From contig NC_052618.1 in NCBI RefSeq assembly GCF_016545825.1, positions 50,666,331 to 50,730,330 of the forward strand: a DNA stretch of 64,000 nt, written 5' to 3'. The stretch comes from Eucalyptus grandis. Taxonomy: Eukaryota; Streptophyta; Magnoliopsida; Myrtales; Myrtaceae. Below, piece after piece: positions 22,501 through 35,371 of the stretch. The number at the start of each line of letters is the position of its first letter. Position 1 is the first letter of the stretch. The notes under the pieces were generated by a model. That model made no database searches and had not been told where the DNA came from. It saw only the letters and a program-made list of their open reading frames with translations. A program made the translations under genes and the position numbers.

Positions 22501-25500
22501 CTAACTAAACCAGCAAAGAAGAAAGGAAAGAAACAAACAAAGACCACAAAATAGGTCCAACGCCGAAGACGACCTAGCGACGTATTGCCATTCAGCACCC
22601 GACTCTTTCCAAAAGTGGTCTACAAACGCTCCACGGATGTCTAAGGCTGCGCTGAATAAGGAGAGAATGCAAGGGCTTAACCCCCAACTACACTGGAGTT
22701 TTCTGTTCTTATGATTATCATCCACGTTCCTGAACGTTAAAGTTTTATCCTTGACAACTTTGATGAGATGATTTTTGACGGTGGCGATCGCGACAGAGTA
22801 GTTTCTGAACAGGACGTCATTCTTGTATCTCCAGATAATGTGACAAAGAGCACCAAACAAAAAACGGGCAATGGAGTGATAAAAGTCCTTACTCGAGAGA
22901 AACTTCATAGCCCATTGAAGGTTCTCTCGACTGTGTCCTATTCCGCTGTGGGAGATTGCATCCGCCGCCAAAAGAAAGCCATTTGGCCGTAATACAACAC
23001 CGAAGTAGAGATGGTCGATGGAGTCCGGAGTTAGCTTGCAAAAAGCACAAACCTCGTTTCCACCCTCGCCATGCGACATAAGCAAGGTTTGGGTGGGAAT
23101 ACGATTCTTGATAATGAGCAAGAGATTAAATTAATATCTTGGGGGTGATAGCTTTGTTCCAGATGAAGGATGCCCGACTAATCTTATCCTTCCTTCTTCT
23201 AAGAGTATGCCACGTCGAGGCTACTGAGAAAATACCAGAAGTGCTATCAGTCCAAGTAAAACAATCCGGTGCCTTGAAGAGGATAGGGAGAGGTTGCTCT
23301 CAAGATTCAACCACTGCCCTAAAGGATTGTCCTGCTGGTGAGAAAAGATCAGCCACCGTTGCATGTCGGGGTAAACCTTAACTCATAATCATCGGATCCG
23401 AGCAAATAAGATGAAGTGGACCTCTCATGTGCCAGTGATCAAACCAAAGGGAAGTTGATTGGCTGTCTCCGATCTTCCAATAAAAGAGAGCCGAATTCGG
23501 TTCTAGGTATAGGATTCTCTTCCAAGCCCAAGAACAAAAGGACGGCACCTCAACCACCCAAAAACTCTTATTTTTCAAGAAAGTTGAGTGGATCCACCGC
23601 ACCATAATAACTCTTTGTCTGTGAATAGAATCCAAATATGCTTGAGCATCGCAGCCTTGTTGCAGTCCCTCAGCCTGCGAATTCCAGGACCCCCTTTCTC
23701 TTTTGGGAGGCATACGTCGTCCTAGGAAACTTTCGCTCCACCCTTCCCAAGTGTCGGTCCCCTCCATAGAAATTGTCTGAGGATCTGCTCAATATGATCC
23801 AACACTGCAAAAGGAATGGTGAAAACACTGCGCCCACTAAGCTTGGATCGCATGAATAACTAATTTTATTAACTACAATTTCCGCAGAAAGAATAGAAAT
23901 CTCTCGATTCCAGGATTGGACTCTGGCTGTTATGCGATCAACTAGCGACACACAGTCCGTTTTGTCGAGTCTCGATGAGATGAAGGAACCCCTAGGTACC
24001 GTATCGGTAGCTTACCTTCGACAAATCGAAAGGTACGAAGAATCTTATTCCTTGTCATCACCGATCCTCTAGCAAGAAATATTTCACTTTTTTGTTGTTG
24101 TTTGGCTTGTCCACTCCATGTCGAGAAAATATCCATACCTTCCTTAAGGAGAGAGCGAAGGAATGTCCGCTCGGCAAAAAAGAAAGACATCATCCGCAAA
24201 GAAGAGATGAGACAATCTTGTAGCCTTACATCTCCAGAAAAAATTGAAATTAGGTAGTTTTGCACGAGTGCTGAGAATTCCCAAGAAGACCTCCATAACC
24301 AATGTGAAGAGGTAAGGAGACATGAGATCGCCTTGACGAAGTCTACGGCCACTAAGGAAGAAACCATGGAGTTCCCCATTGAGAGAGATGGAAAACTTTG
24401 GAGTGTGCACACACACCATAATGAGCCGAGTGAGGTGGTATGGAAATCCAAATGCACGTAGAACCAATTCAAGAAAGTCCCAGTCGATCGTATCATAAGT
24501 TTTCTAAAAATCCACTTTCACCGCATATTTATGGATATATGACTAACGATGAAAACCAGCAAATAATTCCTGTGCAAGAAGTATATTATCCCAGATTCGT
24601 TGGCCTTTGACGAAGGCATTATGAGAAGGACTGATAGCATCGTGAAGAATTGCAGCAACTCGATTAGCTAACATCTTGGTAATACATTTGTAAATTGTAT
24701 TGCAACAGACTATAGGTCTGTAATCATTCACCGAGGTCGCATTAGGCACTTTAGGGATCAACACTAGGATGGTGTTATTAATCTCTCTGAGAAGGCGTCT
24801 TGTGATGAAAAAATCTTTTACCGCTTCAATAACCAGTGGCCTTACCAGCTCCCAATTGCTCTTAAAGAACTCAACTCTATACCCATCTGGCCCAGGAGCC
24901 TTTCTACGGGCTAGGGAGAAGAAGGTATCATGAATTTCACTATTTGAGAAGGGTCGAGAGAGAAAACTAACCTAATCTTTGCTGAGAGGGCATTGAATAA
25001 CTTGATGCAAATCCGATAGAGTAGGGCTAAATGATTGGGCACGCAGTGCGAATAACTCCTAAAAGTGAGAGACAAAAGTGTCCTACATAAGGCTTGGTTC
25101 AGAGATCAACTGACCATTTATGTTGAGAATTGAGAGAATCCTATTCTTTAGTTGTCTTGTCTTAACGGAGTGATGAAAGTACTTTGTATTTCTATCACCA
25201 TTCTTGAGCCATCTGATTCTTGATTTTTGTCTGAAGAAAGACTCCTCTTGACTCCTCAACTCCATATAGGTCCTCTAATGAGATCTTTCCAACTTTGTGA
25301 AGAGTTCACTAGTCGGGGCTTGTTGTAGGCCAACCTGGGCTAATCTAAAAGCATTCCTGGAGTCTGCAACCCTCTCGGAAATGTTGGAGAATGACTCCCT
25401 ATTGAGCTGCTTAAGACGGCCTTTGAGGGTCTTCAGTTTGCTCACCAATCTGTACATCGGGATCCCCGCTATTGGTTCACTCCACACTTGTGAAACAATA

Positions 25501-26264
25501 TCCTGAAAAGAAGGATGATCCATCCGTAATTCAAAAAAAGAACTTGAAAGGCTTCCTTCATAAACTGGGTTGAACAACCTTAACCACCATTGGCGAGTGG
25601 TCTGAAATTCCCGGTGGGAGAAATGATGCTTCTAAGTATGAGAATTGGAAACTCCATTAAGCATTAACTAACACCCGGTCAATATTTCTAGCCTTGCGAT
25701 TAGCCCCGGAAGAGGTGGACCAAGTGAATTGAAATCCAACATACCTCAAGTCCTCAAGCTCCGCCTAAACCACGCACTGATTAAACTCATCAAATGAGGG
25801 TCGCCATGTATTTGAACTCCCGATCCAATCTGACAGGTCTCTAATGGCATTGAAGTCACCAGCCACCATCCATGCCACGTCCCGTACACAAGAACTAATT
25901 CGGATCAAGTCCGCCCACAAAGGTCTTTTAGAAATAAATGAATGTTCAGCATAAATCACCGAAGTGCAGCAATACAATCCCAACGTGAGAAGTTTCACTT
26001 TGCCGTGGATCGCCTGACTATTGGAAGAGATCACTTGAAACTCAACTAGTGACGGGTCCCAACCAACCCAAATCCTACCCCTATGAGAATATTCATAATT
26101 AACAGTCCACATCCAACCTGACAGAAGCCCAGTAGATATGGAACGAAATAGATACTCCGGCACCTTAGTCTCCACTAAACCAAGTAGGCAAAGGCTGTTA
26201 TAGTTAACCAGGTTTCTAACCTCGGCTTGCTTCAACGGGTTTATAAGACCTCTAATGTTTCCAC
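22501..26264 (-). pseudogene. LINE ORF2: endonuclease / reverse transcriptase pseudogene
   Basis: In translation order: an apurinic-type endonuclease (25765-26264; NIRGL, LVETKVPEYL, VAGDFNAI); a linker (25275-25577); the RWLKNGDRNTKYFHHS block (25083-25265); reverse transcriptase with PKVPNATSVNDYRPI and NAFVKGQRIWDN (24543-24764) and the catalytic FFADD motif (24144-24467); further RT/thumb segments (23378-23951); and a C-terminal zinc-finger RVT domain with CAFCKLTPDSIDHL (22501-23121). Several stops and frameshifts separate these blocks, so no full enzyme can be made. The enzyme family reverse-transcribes its own RNA at a nicked target site. Confidence 0.88.
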
Positions 26265-26267
26265 AAC

Positions 26268-26270
<3 letters not shown>

Positions 26271-26303
<33 letters not shown>

Positions 26304-26340
26304 ATATAATATAATATAATATAATATAATATAATATAAT
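26271..26340. repeat. (TA)n and (TATAA)n microsatellite at the LINE ORF2 start
   Basis: About 28 bp of TA repeats followed by at least eight TATAA units, replacing the usual start of the endonuclease domain. Minus-strand translation gives an artificial IILYY run. Confidence 0.9.
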
Positions 26341-26545
26341 CAAGCTATAACAAGAGCTACCGAGGAGGTAGGGTGCCTACCTCTGTTTCGGATGCTTCTG
26401 GCGATGATTTGCTGGTGCTCCTTACTTCACCATCGGGATTGGATTCGGAATTAAAGCATGTAATCTATCCTAGATAGTCTCTACTTTCGTTGGACCAACC
26501 TTCAAGGGAGGGCTGGATTGGCAGGGAGATTCGATATCATCCTCC

Positions 26546-27686
26546 TTAGAGCACAAATTCCAACTCCTCACCTTGGTCGCTAATCAGTGCAGGGCCTTTC
26601 TTTAGCTTGGAATCATCTTCTACGGAGGCGAGCGGTAGGACCACTTCTAAATGGCGTTTTGGAGGTGCACTCGATCCCCTTTGAGGCTTACGAATAGCCT
26701 TCTCCGGAGGAGGAGCTTGAAACGAAGCAGGGGTTTTGAACCATCTGGTTTGTCCCTCCTTGCTAGAATTGCCCTGGCGGGAGGATGTTCTCTCTTTCAA
26801 AGGCTGGTGCTTCTTCTTTCTTCCTTTTACTTGCTTCCAAGGCTGTTCCAGATCAGCCTGAACTTCTGCAACAACCGGTTCAGGGATGGGGTCAGTAGCA
26901 GGGGCCAAAGGAGTGGAGACAATTGGGCATTGATGTTGATTTGTATATGTAGTAGCTGGGGTGGGGTTGGGGCCAGCAATAGGGATCGCTGGTGTTGGAT
27001 CGGCCAGAGGTTGCCTTGGAACTCTATTCCATTCGAGGGGGTTTGGTGCACGGGGTGGAGCTTGATGCGGCTTGTGGCCGGATGTACCATAGACCGGGCA
27101 TTTAGCTGGGAGCCATTCGAAATCAATTATGATGGAGTGAGAAACTCCTTTCAAGACCACTTCAACGGTTCTACATCTTTGCTGGTTCACCTGGATTTCA
27201 ACACAGACCCTAGCAAACGAAACCATTTTCATTTGGTCTGTACGTTGGTCCACATACAAAGGCTTTCCGACCACGCCGCAATAGTACTTATTGTGGTAGC
27301 AAGTTCCTCAAGCAAATCCAAACCGGAACAGAGGATTGGTTGTCCCTCTCGAGGTCCATGAATGGCTCCCATTGGCGGAGAATGAGCAGCACTCTTGTTA
27401 CGGTGATTGTCCCATCTTCTAGAATCTTCCTCCGAAACATAGGGTCGGGAATGTGAAAGAAGAGGAATCCATGATCATTGGCCATAATTTCCACTAGATT
27501 GGAACTCCAAGCACCTTTTAATGAATGCTCCGTGAGTCCGAGCGAGAGTCTCCTTCCTATGAGATATCCAACTAAACATTCATGGCATTTCGGGTCGACC
27601 GCATCAAGTATCTCATTAGCCAACCTAACAACAGCTTTGCCGTCTACGAAAGTTGGTGGAATGTATGACAAATTTGATCCTTTCAC
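26546..27686 (-). pseudogene. LINE ORF1: DUF4283-type RNA-binding protein, broken
   Basis: Two minus-strand frames (27288-27686, then 26546-27274) separated by a stop at 27285-27287. The first has the DUF4283-like body with LVGYLIGRRLS and FFHIPDPMFRRKIL. The second starts GKPLYVDQRTDQM and MVSFARVCVEI and has a damaged zinc knuckle in which CPVYGTSGHK lacks the expected second and last Cys. A Pro-rich tail follows. Plant L1 ORF1 proteins bind element RNA. Confidence 0.75.
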
Positions 27687-29973
27687 CGCAAGTCGGGCTA
27701 CATTTGCCTATGTGCGTGCCAAGGGAGCCTGCTGTCCAGTATGACGAAGCACAGGGGCTTGCGGATGCTTAGAAGCCAACTGCATGCGACTTCATCCTTT
27801 AGAACGATGCTAGCGATGGGGTGCCTCTTGCGGGGCTTGCTGTTTGTTCATTTGTCCAGTAGGGCCAGTCTTTGAGGCTGTGGCTATGAGCAAATCTGGT
27901 TGCTCGAAGGTGTGCCATTTCAAGGGAATGGGTTGGAGGCCCCTTTGAGGTACCAACAACAAGCCGGTCTTCTTTAGTGCTATTTCTAGCCTCAACGCCA
28001 GATTTGTAGACATTTTATTGAACACTTGAATTGTAGCTTGATCGAAGCCAAAGAAGGACCATCGACAAACAAGACTTACTCGGACCGGATTGAGTAAATA
28101 GCACAAGAGGAAGGAGAGCCAACTCTTAGCACAGTAGCATAGCAAGAACACTAGTAGAAATTGGACTAATACAAAACGCAGAAGCATAAGTCGAGTAGCT
28201 GGGATAGCAAGAACTGAGATAGAGATCACGAGGAAGGATGCTGCACAGAGGGTCAGTAGGTCGACCCTATACGACTTCAGCCTCCAAAGATGAGGCCATT
28301 CCACCGGCCGGATCCACCTCACCCGTAGAAGTTATCTTGATAGAGTAGACGCACGCACGTCCATATCCTGGTGGGTCTCGAAATGTAGAGCAACCCAGGA
28401 CAAATCCTTCAGTGGGGATGTAAAGGAAGGTAGTAGGAGTCCACCCACCAAAAATCAGTCCATACCCACCGTTGGAACACCCGGGAAACGAAGGAAACCA
28501 GAGTAAAACTAGATTCGAAAACTAGAGCAGGAATAGCCCTAGGGAAGATGATAACTTTTGATGTAGACTAGATCTATCAAATCCCTCTGGTGGGGATGTA
28601 GAGGAGGGTGAGAAGGATCTTCCCTCCAAAAATTAGCCCATTTTGATGGCTAGATCTCCGGGAATAAGCATCACAGGAGACTTGCCGTTAGATTGTCAAA
28701 GCTCCGAGAGAGAGAACGCCCTGCTCGAACCCGTACGACAATGCCACTCTCTTTTATCTCTCCTCTTGGTGTTTTTTCAGAAAGAATTCATTTCCAGTGA
28801 ACAACTCTTGCTCTCGAGCAAAGCCCTCGCAAGTCCCAGCTCATCATCATCCTCTGCCACATTGTCATCCTCGTCAGACCTTACAAAATCCAGCATGGGC
28901 CCCTTGACACATACTCCACCACTAGCCACAATCTCCATTGTCCTCTTGTGCCGCATTAACATCCTCGGTGTCGGCTGGGGAGGGCAAGGTGGAGATGGAC
29001 GAGCAAAGCGGTGGTAGAGGCAGTTCAGATGGCGTGGTGAGCGATGGAGGACGATGGTGGTGCCGACGCTTAGGATGTCCATGCGGCGCGAGAGGACGAT
29101 GGAGATTGTGGCTAGTGGTGTTGTGCGTGTCGAGGGCCCCATGCTGGATTTCGTGAGGCCCGATGAGGATGACGATGTGGCGGAGGATGATGATGAGCTG
29201 GCACTGGAGGCATTCGTGAGTGGAGCTTATGACTGAGGTTGACGATGAGTTGGCACTGGTGAGGGCTTTGCTTAAGAGCAAGAGTCATTTGCTAGAGAAG
29301 AATTTTTTTCGGAAAAACGGCAGAGGAGAGACAAAAGAGAGTTGCATATTAGCGTTTGCTAGGAAAAGAAATTTTTGGTTCAAAAGGCTGCGTTATGTAA
29401 AATCTCATGCATACTCCGTTGGATTAATATGTTGTTAATAACAGGTGTAGACAAAGCTCGTGAGGGATTTTCATTTAGACATAAATAACCCAATTCGTAC
29501 TATCGCTTAATACATAAAACGACAGTGACTTGACTATATAGGCCAACAATAGTTCTAGGATAGTAGAGATGGATGGTAATAGACTATACTGAGTTGGGAA
29601 GGTACGCGCTCATTGTATGGCCAACAATAATGAGAACATTAGTTTTTTAGGTGGAGGGGTTTGTGATATCTCAAATCCTAAATTAGTTGGGAGAGACCTT
29701 TTAAATAACCATTATAATTTGTTATAGAGATATTTCAAGAAGATTAGAATTTTGAGTTGGGGATTGACATACTTTGAATGACATTCGAGGTAAATGGATG
29801 TGATGAAATGCAGTTATTTATAATCAAAGAGGATCCGAACCCGGTTCTCTTAGGTGATGAGGTTATTCCTCCTTGTCTTCTTTATCAAATGCTCCAAAAA
29901 GTTGCTCTCACTTTGCTTATGCTTAGGGAACATGAGAAGAGGAAAATGTCAATGCATTGCTAGAAGGGGGATT

Positions 29974-32900
29974 TGTTGAAAATTTCTTATAATATGATCT
30001 TACATAATTAATTAATTTTCTATTTTAAATAATTGGGTTAATGGATATTCCAATATTTGTTAAACCCTTGAGAGATTTTATTGAATTGAGTTTTGGCATC
30101 TATTAATAATGGGCCTAGTTGAGCACCAAAGTGTAGGCAATTGTGTTTAACTGAAACCCGTAATGAGAAGGGCCTAGTTAATATGCTATTGATTATAGTT
30201 GAGCACCAAAGTGTAGGCAATTGTAGGTTATACCTATCAATTGCTTGAATCCCATTGAAAGTCGCTATATCGAAATATGTCATAGAGAGGAAGATCTCGG
30301 CATTCCAATAGATTTCTAATTATAGGTTAATCTATTTTTCTTTAAGTGAAGCAATAGCTTAAATAAGTACGCTTTAATTCCATTGTGCTTATCGATTTCG
30401 GTGTTTTACAATCATATATGCATCCGATCCTTATTGATGATTAGTTGTTTATGTCAATAATTTTCTATATGTGGTATCGTGAGCAAATCATATATGATTG
30501 TAGAACCCATTTTTTATTTTTATGAAAAAATTCGAAATTTTCCTCTTTGAGCCGAATATGGATGTTATTTTTTTGTGTGATTTTTTTTTTTTTTACTTGA
30601 TTGTATCTGAAATCTTAGGGTTTTTTTTTTTTACATGTTGAGATCTTTCCAACCATATATAATTTGTATAATTTTGTTGAGAATTGAGAGAGAATTTTAA
30701 ATGTATAAACCCTAGAATTTTCAAATTACTTGCAATTAATTGATGTTCGTTGTAAATCATTATATGGGTATTGTTATATATATATACATGTTTTAGCATC
30801 CTTTTGTTGTATTAAAGTAAGTTTTTATAGCTTAAATTTAAGAAATCCGAAATTTGGCCGTGGGAGGTTTAGATTCGAAACTTTGAAGCTTGAATTTGAA
30901 GATTTTCTTGTTTTTCTTCATTTAATTCAATCTAATTAATTATATTGATGTTATATGCAAGACCCATGGAGAAATTTCATCAAAAATCAAGTTAATTTGT
31001 GTTTTTGGAGCTTCAGGTCAAAACGGGTCGTGTGACCCGGTTTGCAAGAAATTCGGGACTCGGCTGGAGGTTGAAAAAGACCTTAGCTGGGCTTGGGCCG
31101 AAGCCCTAGTTTATGATTCGCCTAGGCCAAAATATGGGCTTATTAATGTTCTGATTTTGGGTGTGAGCCCAAAATCCTGGACTTGTATGTTGGGCATAAG
31201 CCCATTTTATTTCATTTAGTTTTGTGCCCAATCGTGGGCCATATTAATAAAAGAAACAATGGACCTAAAGGAGCGAAAAGAACAACTTGGGCTGGGTGAA
31301 GGTTGGGCCCCGCGAGAGAATCCTTGATTCGGGCTGCTTGTGGGTTAAGGCCCGCGGGTGGGTCCCAAATATTAAAATAATAATAATTTTTTTTTTTAAA
31401 TTGTGGCAAAAGTTGTTGCTTGAAAAATGCAATATGATCTTTGGAAGCACATGTAAAATGTTTCATATTGTTTGATGAATTTTGGGCATAAATTTTTGAA
31501 GTTCCCTATTGAAAAAAAAAAAAAATTAGTATATACAATTACTTGCTCGAAATGAGGTTATTGTGTATATTAATTTGACAAAAAACATGAAGATTAATTC
31601 CCATATTTGAAAGATGGGGATGTATAATTGATTTAAAGTATTTATTTGTCCAAAGGGGATAAATGTTTTGAAAATTACATGTAATTATCCTCTATATTGA
31701 TATTATGGAGATGCATGATTTAAATGATTTGTCTGCCTAAATGGGATAGATTCTTGACAATTATATGTAATTCTCCTTGTTATTGTTTTATAAACTTCAT
31801 ACTTTGGAAAATAATGGTGCGTTGTATACTCTACCCAAAGGGAGTTCGCAATGTACTAATTATTTTTGCTAAATTGCTTATTACATAATTGATCTTATTG
31901 GATTATGTGTGACAAACAGTTATCTTTGTTGTAAACAACAATAATGCCACGATTGAAATGTTAATTGGATCAAATGTTATACTATTAAAGACTTTCAAAA
32001 CGACCTATTTTGTTTAAAGAACACGTAAAGAATGTAGGTGTTATAAAGAATGTAGGTGTTATAGAGATTTTTTTTTTTTTTTTAGATTTTTTTTTTTTTT
32101 TTTTTTTTTTTCATTAGTAGGAGTTATATGATTTGTATTTTTGGATATTATAGTTATATGCAAACTAATAATGCTTTTATGATGTTTGTTAAAACATTTT
32201 TTTAATGATCAATATTGTTGATTCTATTGTTATCTTTTCTCCTATTGATTGGGAAGTAGAAGTATAAAATAGTATTTTTCAACAATTTTAGTTTAAAGAT
32301 AACTAGATGTTACTGATTATGAGATCTCGTGTTGGATTGTGACATAATTGTGCAATTTCACGTTGTTTAGAAATTTCGTTAATGTAGTTTCATGTCGTTG
32401 AGAAATTGCATTGAGGATCGATAAAAAATAATATTTATTTTGATTATATGTTGACACTATTTCTTACTACACTACTAGGCCCATAATCCATGAAAATATA
32501 ATATTTATTACATGTGATTATGGAAGATTATGTGTTGTGAAAACATATTGATCTCCATAGTCTTATACTAAGGTTATATAGGATTTGATTGGTTTTGAGA
32601 TGCCGTTATTTAAATATTATTTTTTTAAAGTTGTGGCCACATAAAAAAAAGATTTCAGTTATTAATCCGATAGTGTCATTTTTAATATAAAATCATTTTC
32701 AAAATAAAATAAGTTAATTAATGTAGCCTAAGTGGGAGAATGTTAGAAATTTCTAATAATATGGATTACATTAATTAATAAATTTACCATTTTAAATAAT
32801 CGGGTTAATGGATATTTCAATATTTGTTAAATCCTTGAGTGATCTCATTGAATTGGTTTTGTCATCTAATAAGCTTAATTGTGTAACAAAAGTGTAGGCA

Positions 32901-33213
32901 ATTGTGTTAACTGAAACCCGTAATGTGAATAAGACACGTTATTAATTAGGGTTTGCTAGATCTTTCTCTAACCTATAAAAGGGTAGGTTATTGCTTGAAT
33001 TCCATTGAAAGTTACTATATCGAAATAGGTCATAAAGATCTGGCATTCCAATAGATCTCTAATTATCAAGTTGATCTATTTTTCTTCAAATGAAACAATG
33101 GCTCAAACATGTACGCTTTAATTCCGCTATGCTTATCGAATTCAGTGTTTTACAGTCTTATATGGATTCAATTCTTCTTGATTGATTAGTTGTTTATGTG
33201 AATAATTTTCTAC
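29974..33213 (+). mobile_element. Non-autonomous LTR retrotransposon without coding sequence
   Basis: LTRs 29974-30468 and 32741-33213, both beginning TGTT and clearly homologous. TSD GGGATT at 29968-29973 and 33214-33219. The primer site TGGTATCGTGAGC (30472-30484) resembles the initiator-Met tRNA site. The polypurine tract AAGTGGGAGAA lies just before the 3' LTR. Between them are about 2.3 kb with no gag or pol frame and long T runs (32070-32112), so it fits a LARD/TRIM-like element moved by proteins from elsewhere. The 5' LTR carries an internal duplication of a GAGCACCAAAGTGTAGGCAA block. The unoccupied site is GGGGGATTTACTCGG at 14881-14895 in unit 1. Confidence 0.88.
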
Positions 33214-33403
33214 GGGATTTACTCGGATTAGAAGCTAAAGCAAGGGTGTTTTATTTCGATTCAATATTACATGAGCAGCACTATACAGATGTGAATGGCC
33301 AGATGAATATCTCTAACATATTCATCCATTTATTAAGAAACATTACGGCTCGCGACCGCAACAAATGATATATAAGCTCGAACACATAAAGCTTCTGATC
33401 ACC

Positions 33404-34902
33404 TCACCATCCCCAGAAGGAGAATTTCCCGAGAGGTTTTAGGCCAGGACCCTCTCTGGCCTTCATGAGCAAAACCCTAGCCCAAGCAACCCATGCTTCC
33501 CAGGACATCCTCTTGTCCCAGGGAGTCCCCCACTCCAGCAGCAGCCTCAGCCCGGCCTCGGCCTCCATCTCCGCCTCCTCGTACCGCCCTTTCCCCAAGT
33601 ACAGCTGCCCCAGCACCACCCGCGGCTCCCCGATGAACGGGTTCTTCTCGATGCTTTCCCTCAGCCTCCTTTCCACCGCGTCGTAATGCTCGGCTCCTCC
33701 CGACTTGCTCGCCTCGCACACCGCTTCCCAGTACTTGTCCCTCGCCTCGATCTGGTCCCTCGTGCCAAGGACCCTCGAGCACGACTGGAACACCGGCGGC
33801 ACCACGAGTTGGATGTCCTCATCCCGCTCTTTGGATGGCAGCTTGGAGTCGGCGTTGCTTGTGTCCATCTTCTTCTCGAGCATGGAGATCTCTTCCTCTC
33901 GCTATGAGCATGTAGACTGCGGCCATCCTCGACATCGAGTTCATCCAGAGCCCGGGCTTTCCATCCCCGGGCCACAATGCCCAGAAATTGTTCCCGGTTA
34001 ACTCCAACCGCCCGTCGCTGTTCTCGAACAGCGTGTCCTGAAAAGTTAATCGGTCAATCTCTCGACACAACAAGACTCAGAACGAGGTGAGAATTTAGAG
34101 AGAAAACTCGAATATAACAGATTGACTCATTTGTTTATAGTGGTGATATGTCCGACATACCAGACCAAATCAACAGCAATGGTAATGAATAACGGATCTG
34201 GGTATGATGACAAGGCAACCATTACCTGAAATCCAAAGAAGTAATCGCTGAAATCGGCCATGATCATTATCAAGAGAATGGCGACCACCCTCCTCGAAAC
34301 GAGCACGTCCTCTCCGGTCTTTCCGTCCTTCATCAATACCCCTGTGCAGGCAACAGAGACTGGACCTTCGTCCGCCAGGCCTCATCGCCTTTGAACTCTC
34401 CCTTCTTCTTGGCATTCTGGAGGGACATCTCTGAGAACTTCAGATGCTCGACAAGCTCCAAGTCCTCGTAGCGGAAGAGCAGGTCGTCGAAGATAAAAGT
34501 CACCTTCGGGAGAACGCAGTAGAGGTAGACGAGGCGCTCGGCAGCATCGCCCACATGGCTGCGGACGACGTCACGGCTGGTGTTGGGTTCGAAGAGGGCC
34601 AGGTCAATGGTGGGGTAGGGGGAGTAGGCGGAGTGGAACATGCCGGCGAGGCAGACGGCGTCAGGGGCCCCCCAGAGACGGAGGATGCGGTAAGTGTTGA
34701 CGTGGTGCTCAAGGAAGCTGGTGGTCTTGTGCCAGCACTCCCCGACACCGGCCGAGCGGAGAGTGGCCACAAGGGAGGGGAGGCGCGGGTCGATGACCTC
34801 AAGCTCCCCACGCAGGAAGGGCCGCGCGTCATCGAGGAGGGCTTGGAGGTCGGTGGTGGTGGTGCGAGGCGAGAGAGATTGCGGTGGTGCTGTGGAGACC
34901 AT
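33404..34902 (-). pseudogene. DUF6817-family pseudogene, copy 2
   Basis: Exon 1 runs from ATG at 34902 to a GT donor after 34226; exon 2 starts at 34037 after an AG acceptor. Exon 1 is open for 189 codons (MVSTAPPQSLSPRTT to LLPAQGY) and then shifts by a one-base loss near 34338. Exon 2 shifts by a two-base loss near 33897 and again by one base near 33452, replacing the normal C-terminus. All domain blocks are still present and much closer to the intact copy than copy 1 is. Beyond the decay, it shares the altered TATA motif with copy 1. Confidence 0.88.
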
Positions 34903-35371
34903 AGTCGGGAGGAGATGTAGTTTAAGATCAAGGTTTTCTTGTGAACAAGAGTTTGTGTTTGTTGAGATATTTGTAGTGTCTTTTGGAGGAGTGCGTGATT
35001 GCTGCTGGTCTTAGCTAAAGATCAAAGATCGAAATGAGAAAAAAAATGTCACAATTTAGGTGCTTATGATATAAAAAGGAGTTTCTAAAATAATATGTGC
35101 AGGGTTAAAATAGCTAGCGACCCGTGTACATATCACTTTATTTTTTAACTGCTTTCACTTAATTTAAGTTATGTGACGTAATTTAGATTAACACATAGAA
35201 TGCAATGCCGATTCATTCTTTTTGGGTTTTCTTATTTATGAAATAAATCCTAAACTCAACATAGACATGACTTGAATCGACTGTTATTGTTTTATGTGTC
35301 CTAATCTAACATGCACTAATGAACTAGTATAAAATCCTAAATGACACGATACTATTCTATGATAATCTATA

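Larger units (their letters stand above)
22263..28736 (-). mobile_element. L1-type LINE retrotransposon, full-length but mutated
   Basis: Minus-strand non-LTR element, 6474 bp, with ORF1 and ORF2 pieces in the right order and a 3' tail of about five AAAT repeats (22263-22284 on the plus strand). Flanking 12-mers GATAATGTCACT (22251-22262) and GACAATGCCACT (28737-28748) match at 10 of 12 positions and are the likely TSD. The boundaries are supported independently because removing the LINE restores the left arm of the fold-back element. The 5' region (27690-28736) is untranslated-looking and holds a degenerate ~180-bp duplication with GTGGGGATGTARAGGA motifs (about 28410 and 28580). Confidence 0.88.
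22225..29410. mobile_element. Large fold-back element interrupted by a LINE (unit 2 start)
   Basis: Left arm is 22225-22262 joined across the LINE to 28749-28990; right arm is about 29045-29410. The arms are long inverted repeats: both strands read the same acidic peptide core (GPMLDFVR.DEDD.VAEDDDEL), and GGAAAAGAAAT near the right-arm end pairs with ATTTCTTTTCC at 22230. The loop is about 60 bp. No transposase is seen. A partly deleted copy lies at 49418-50157 plus 56994-57040. Whether the shared peptide ever was protein is unclear. Confidence 0.65.
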
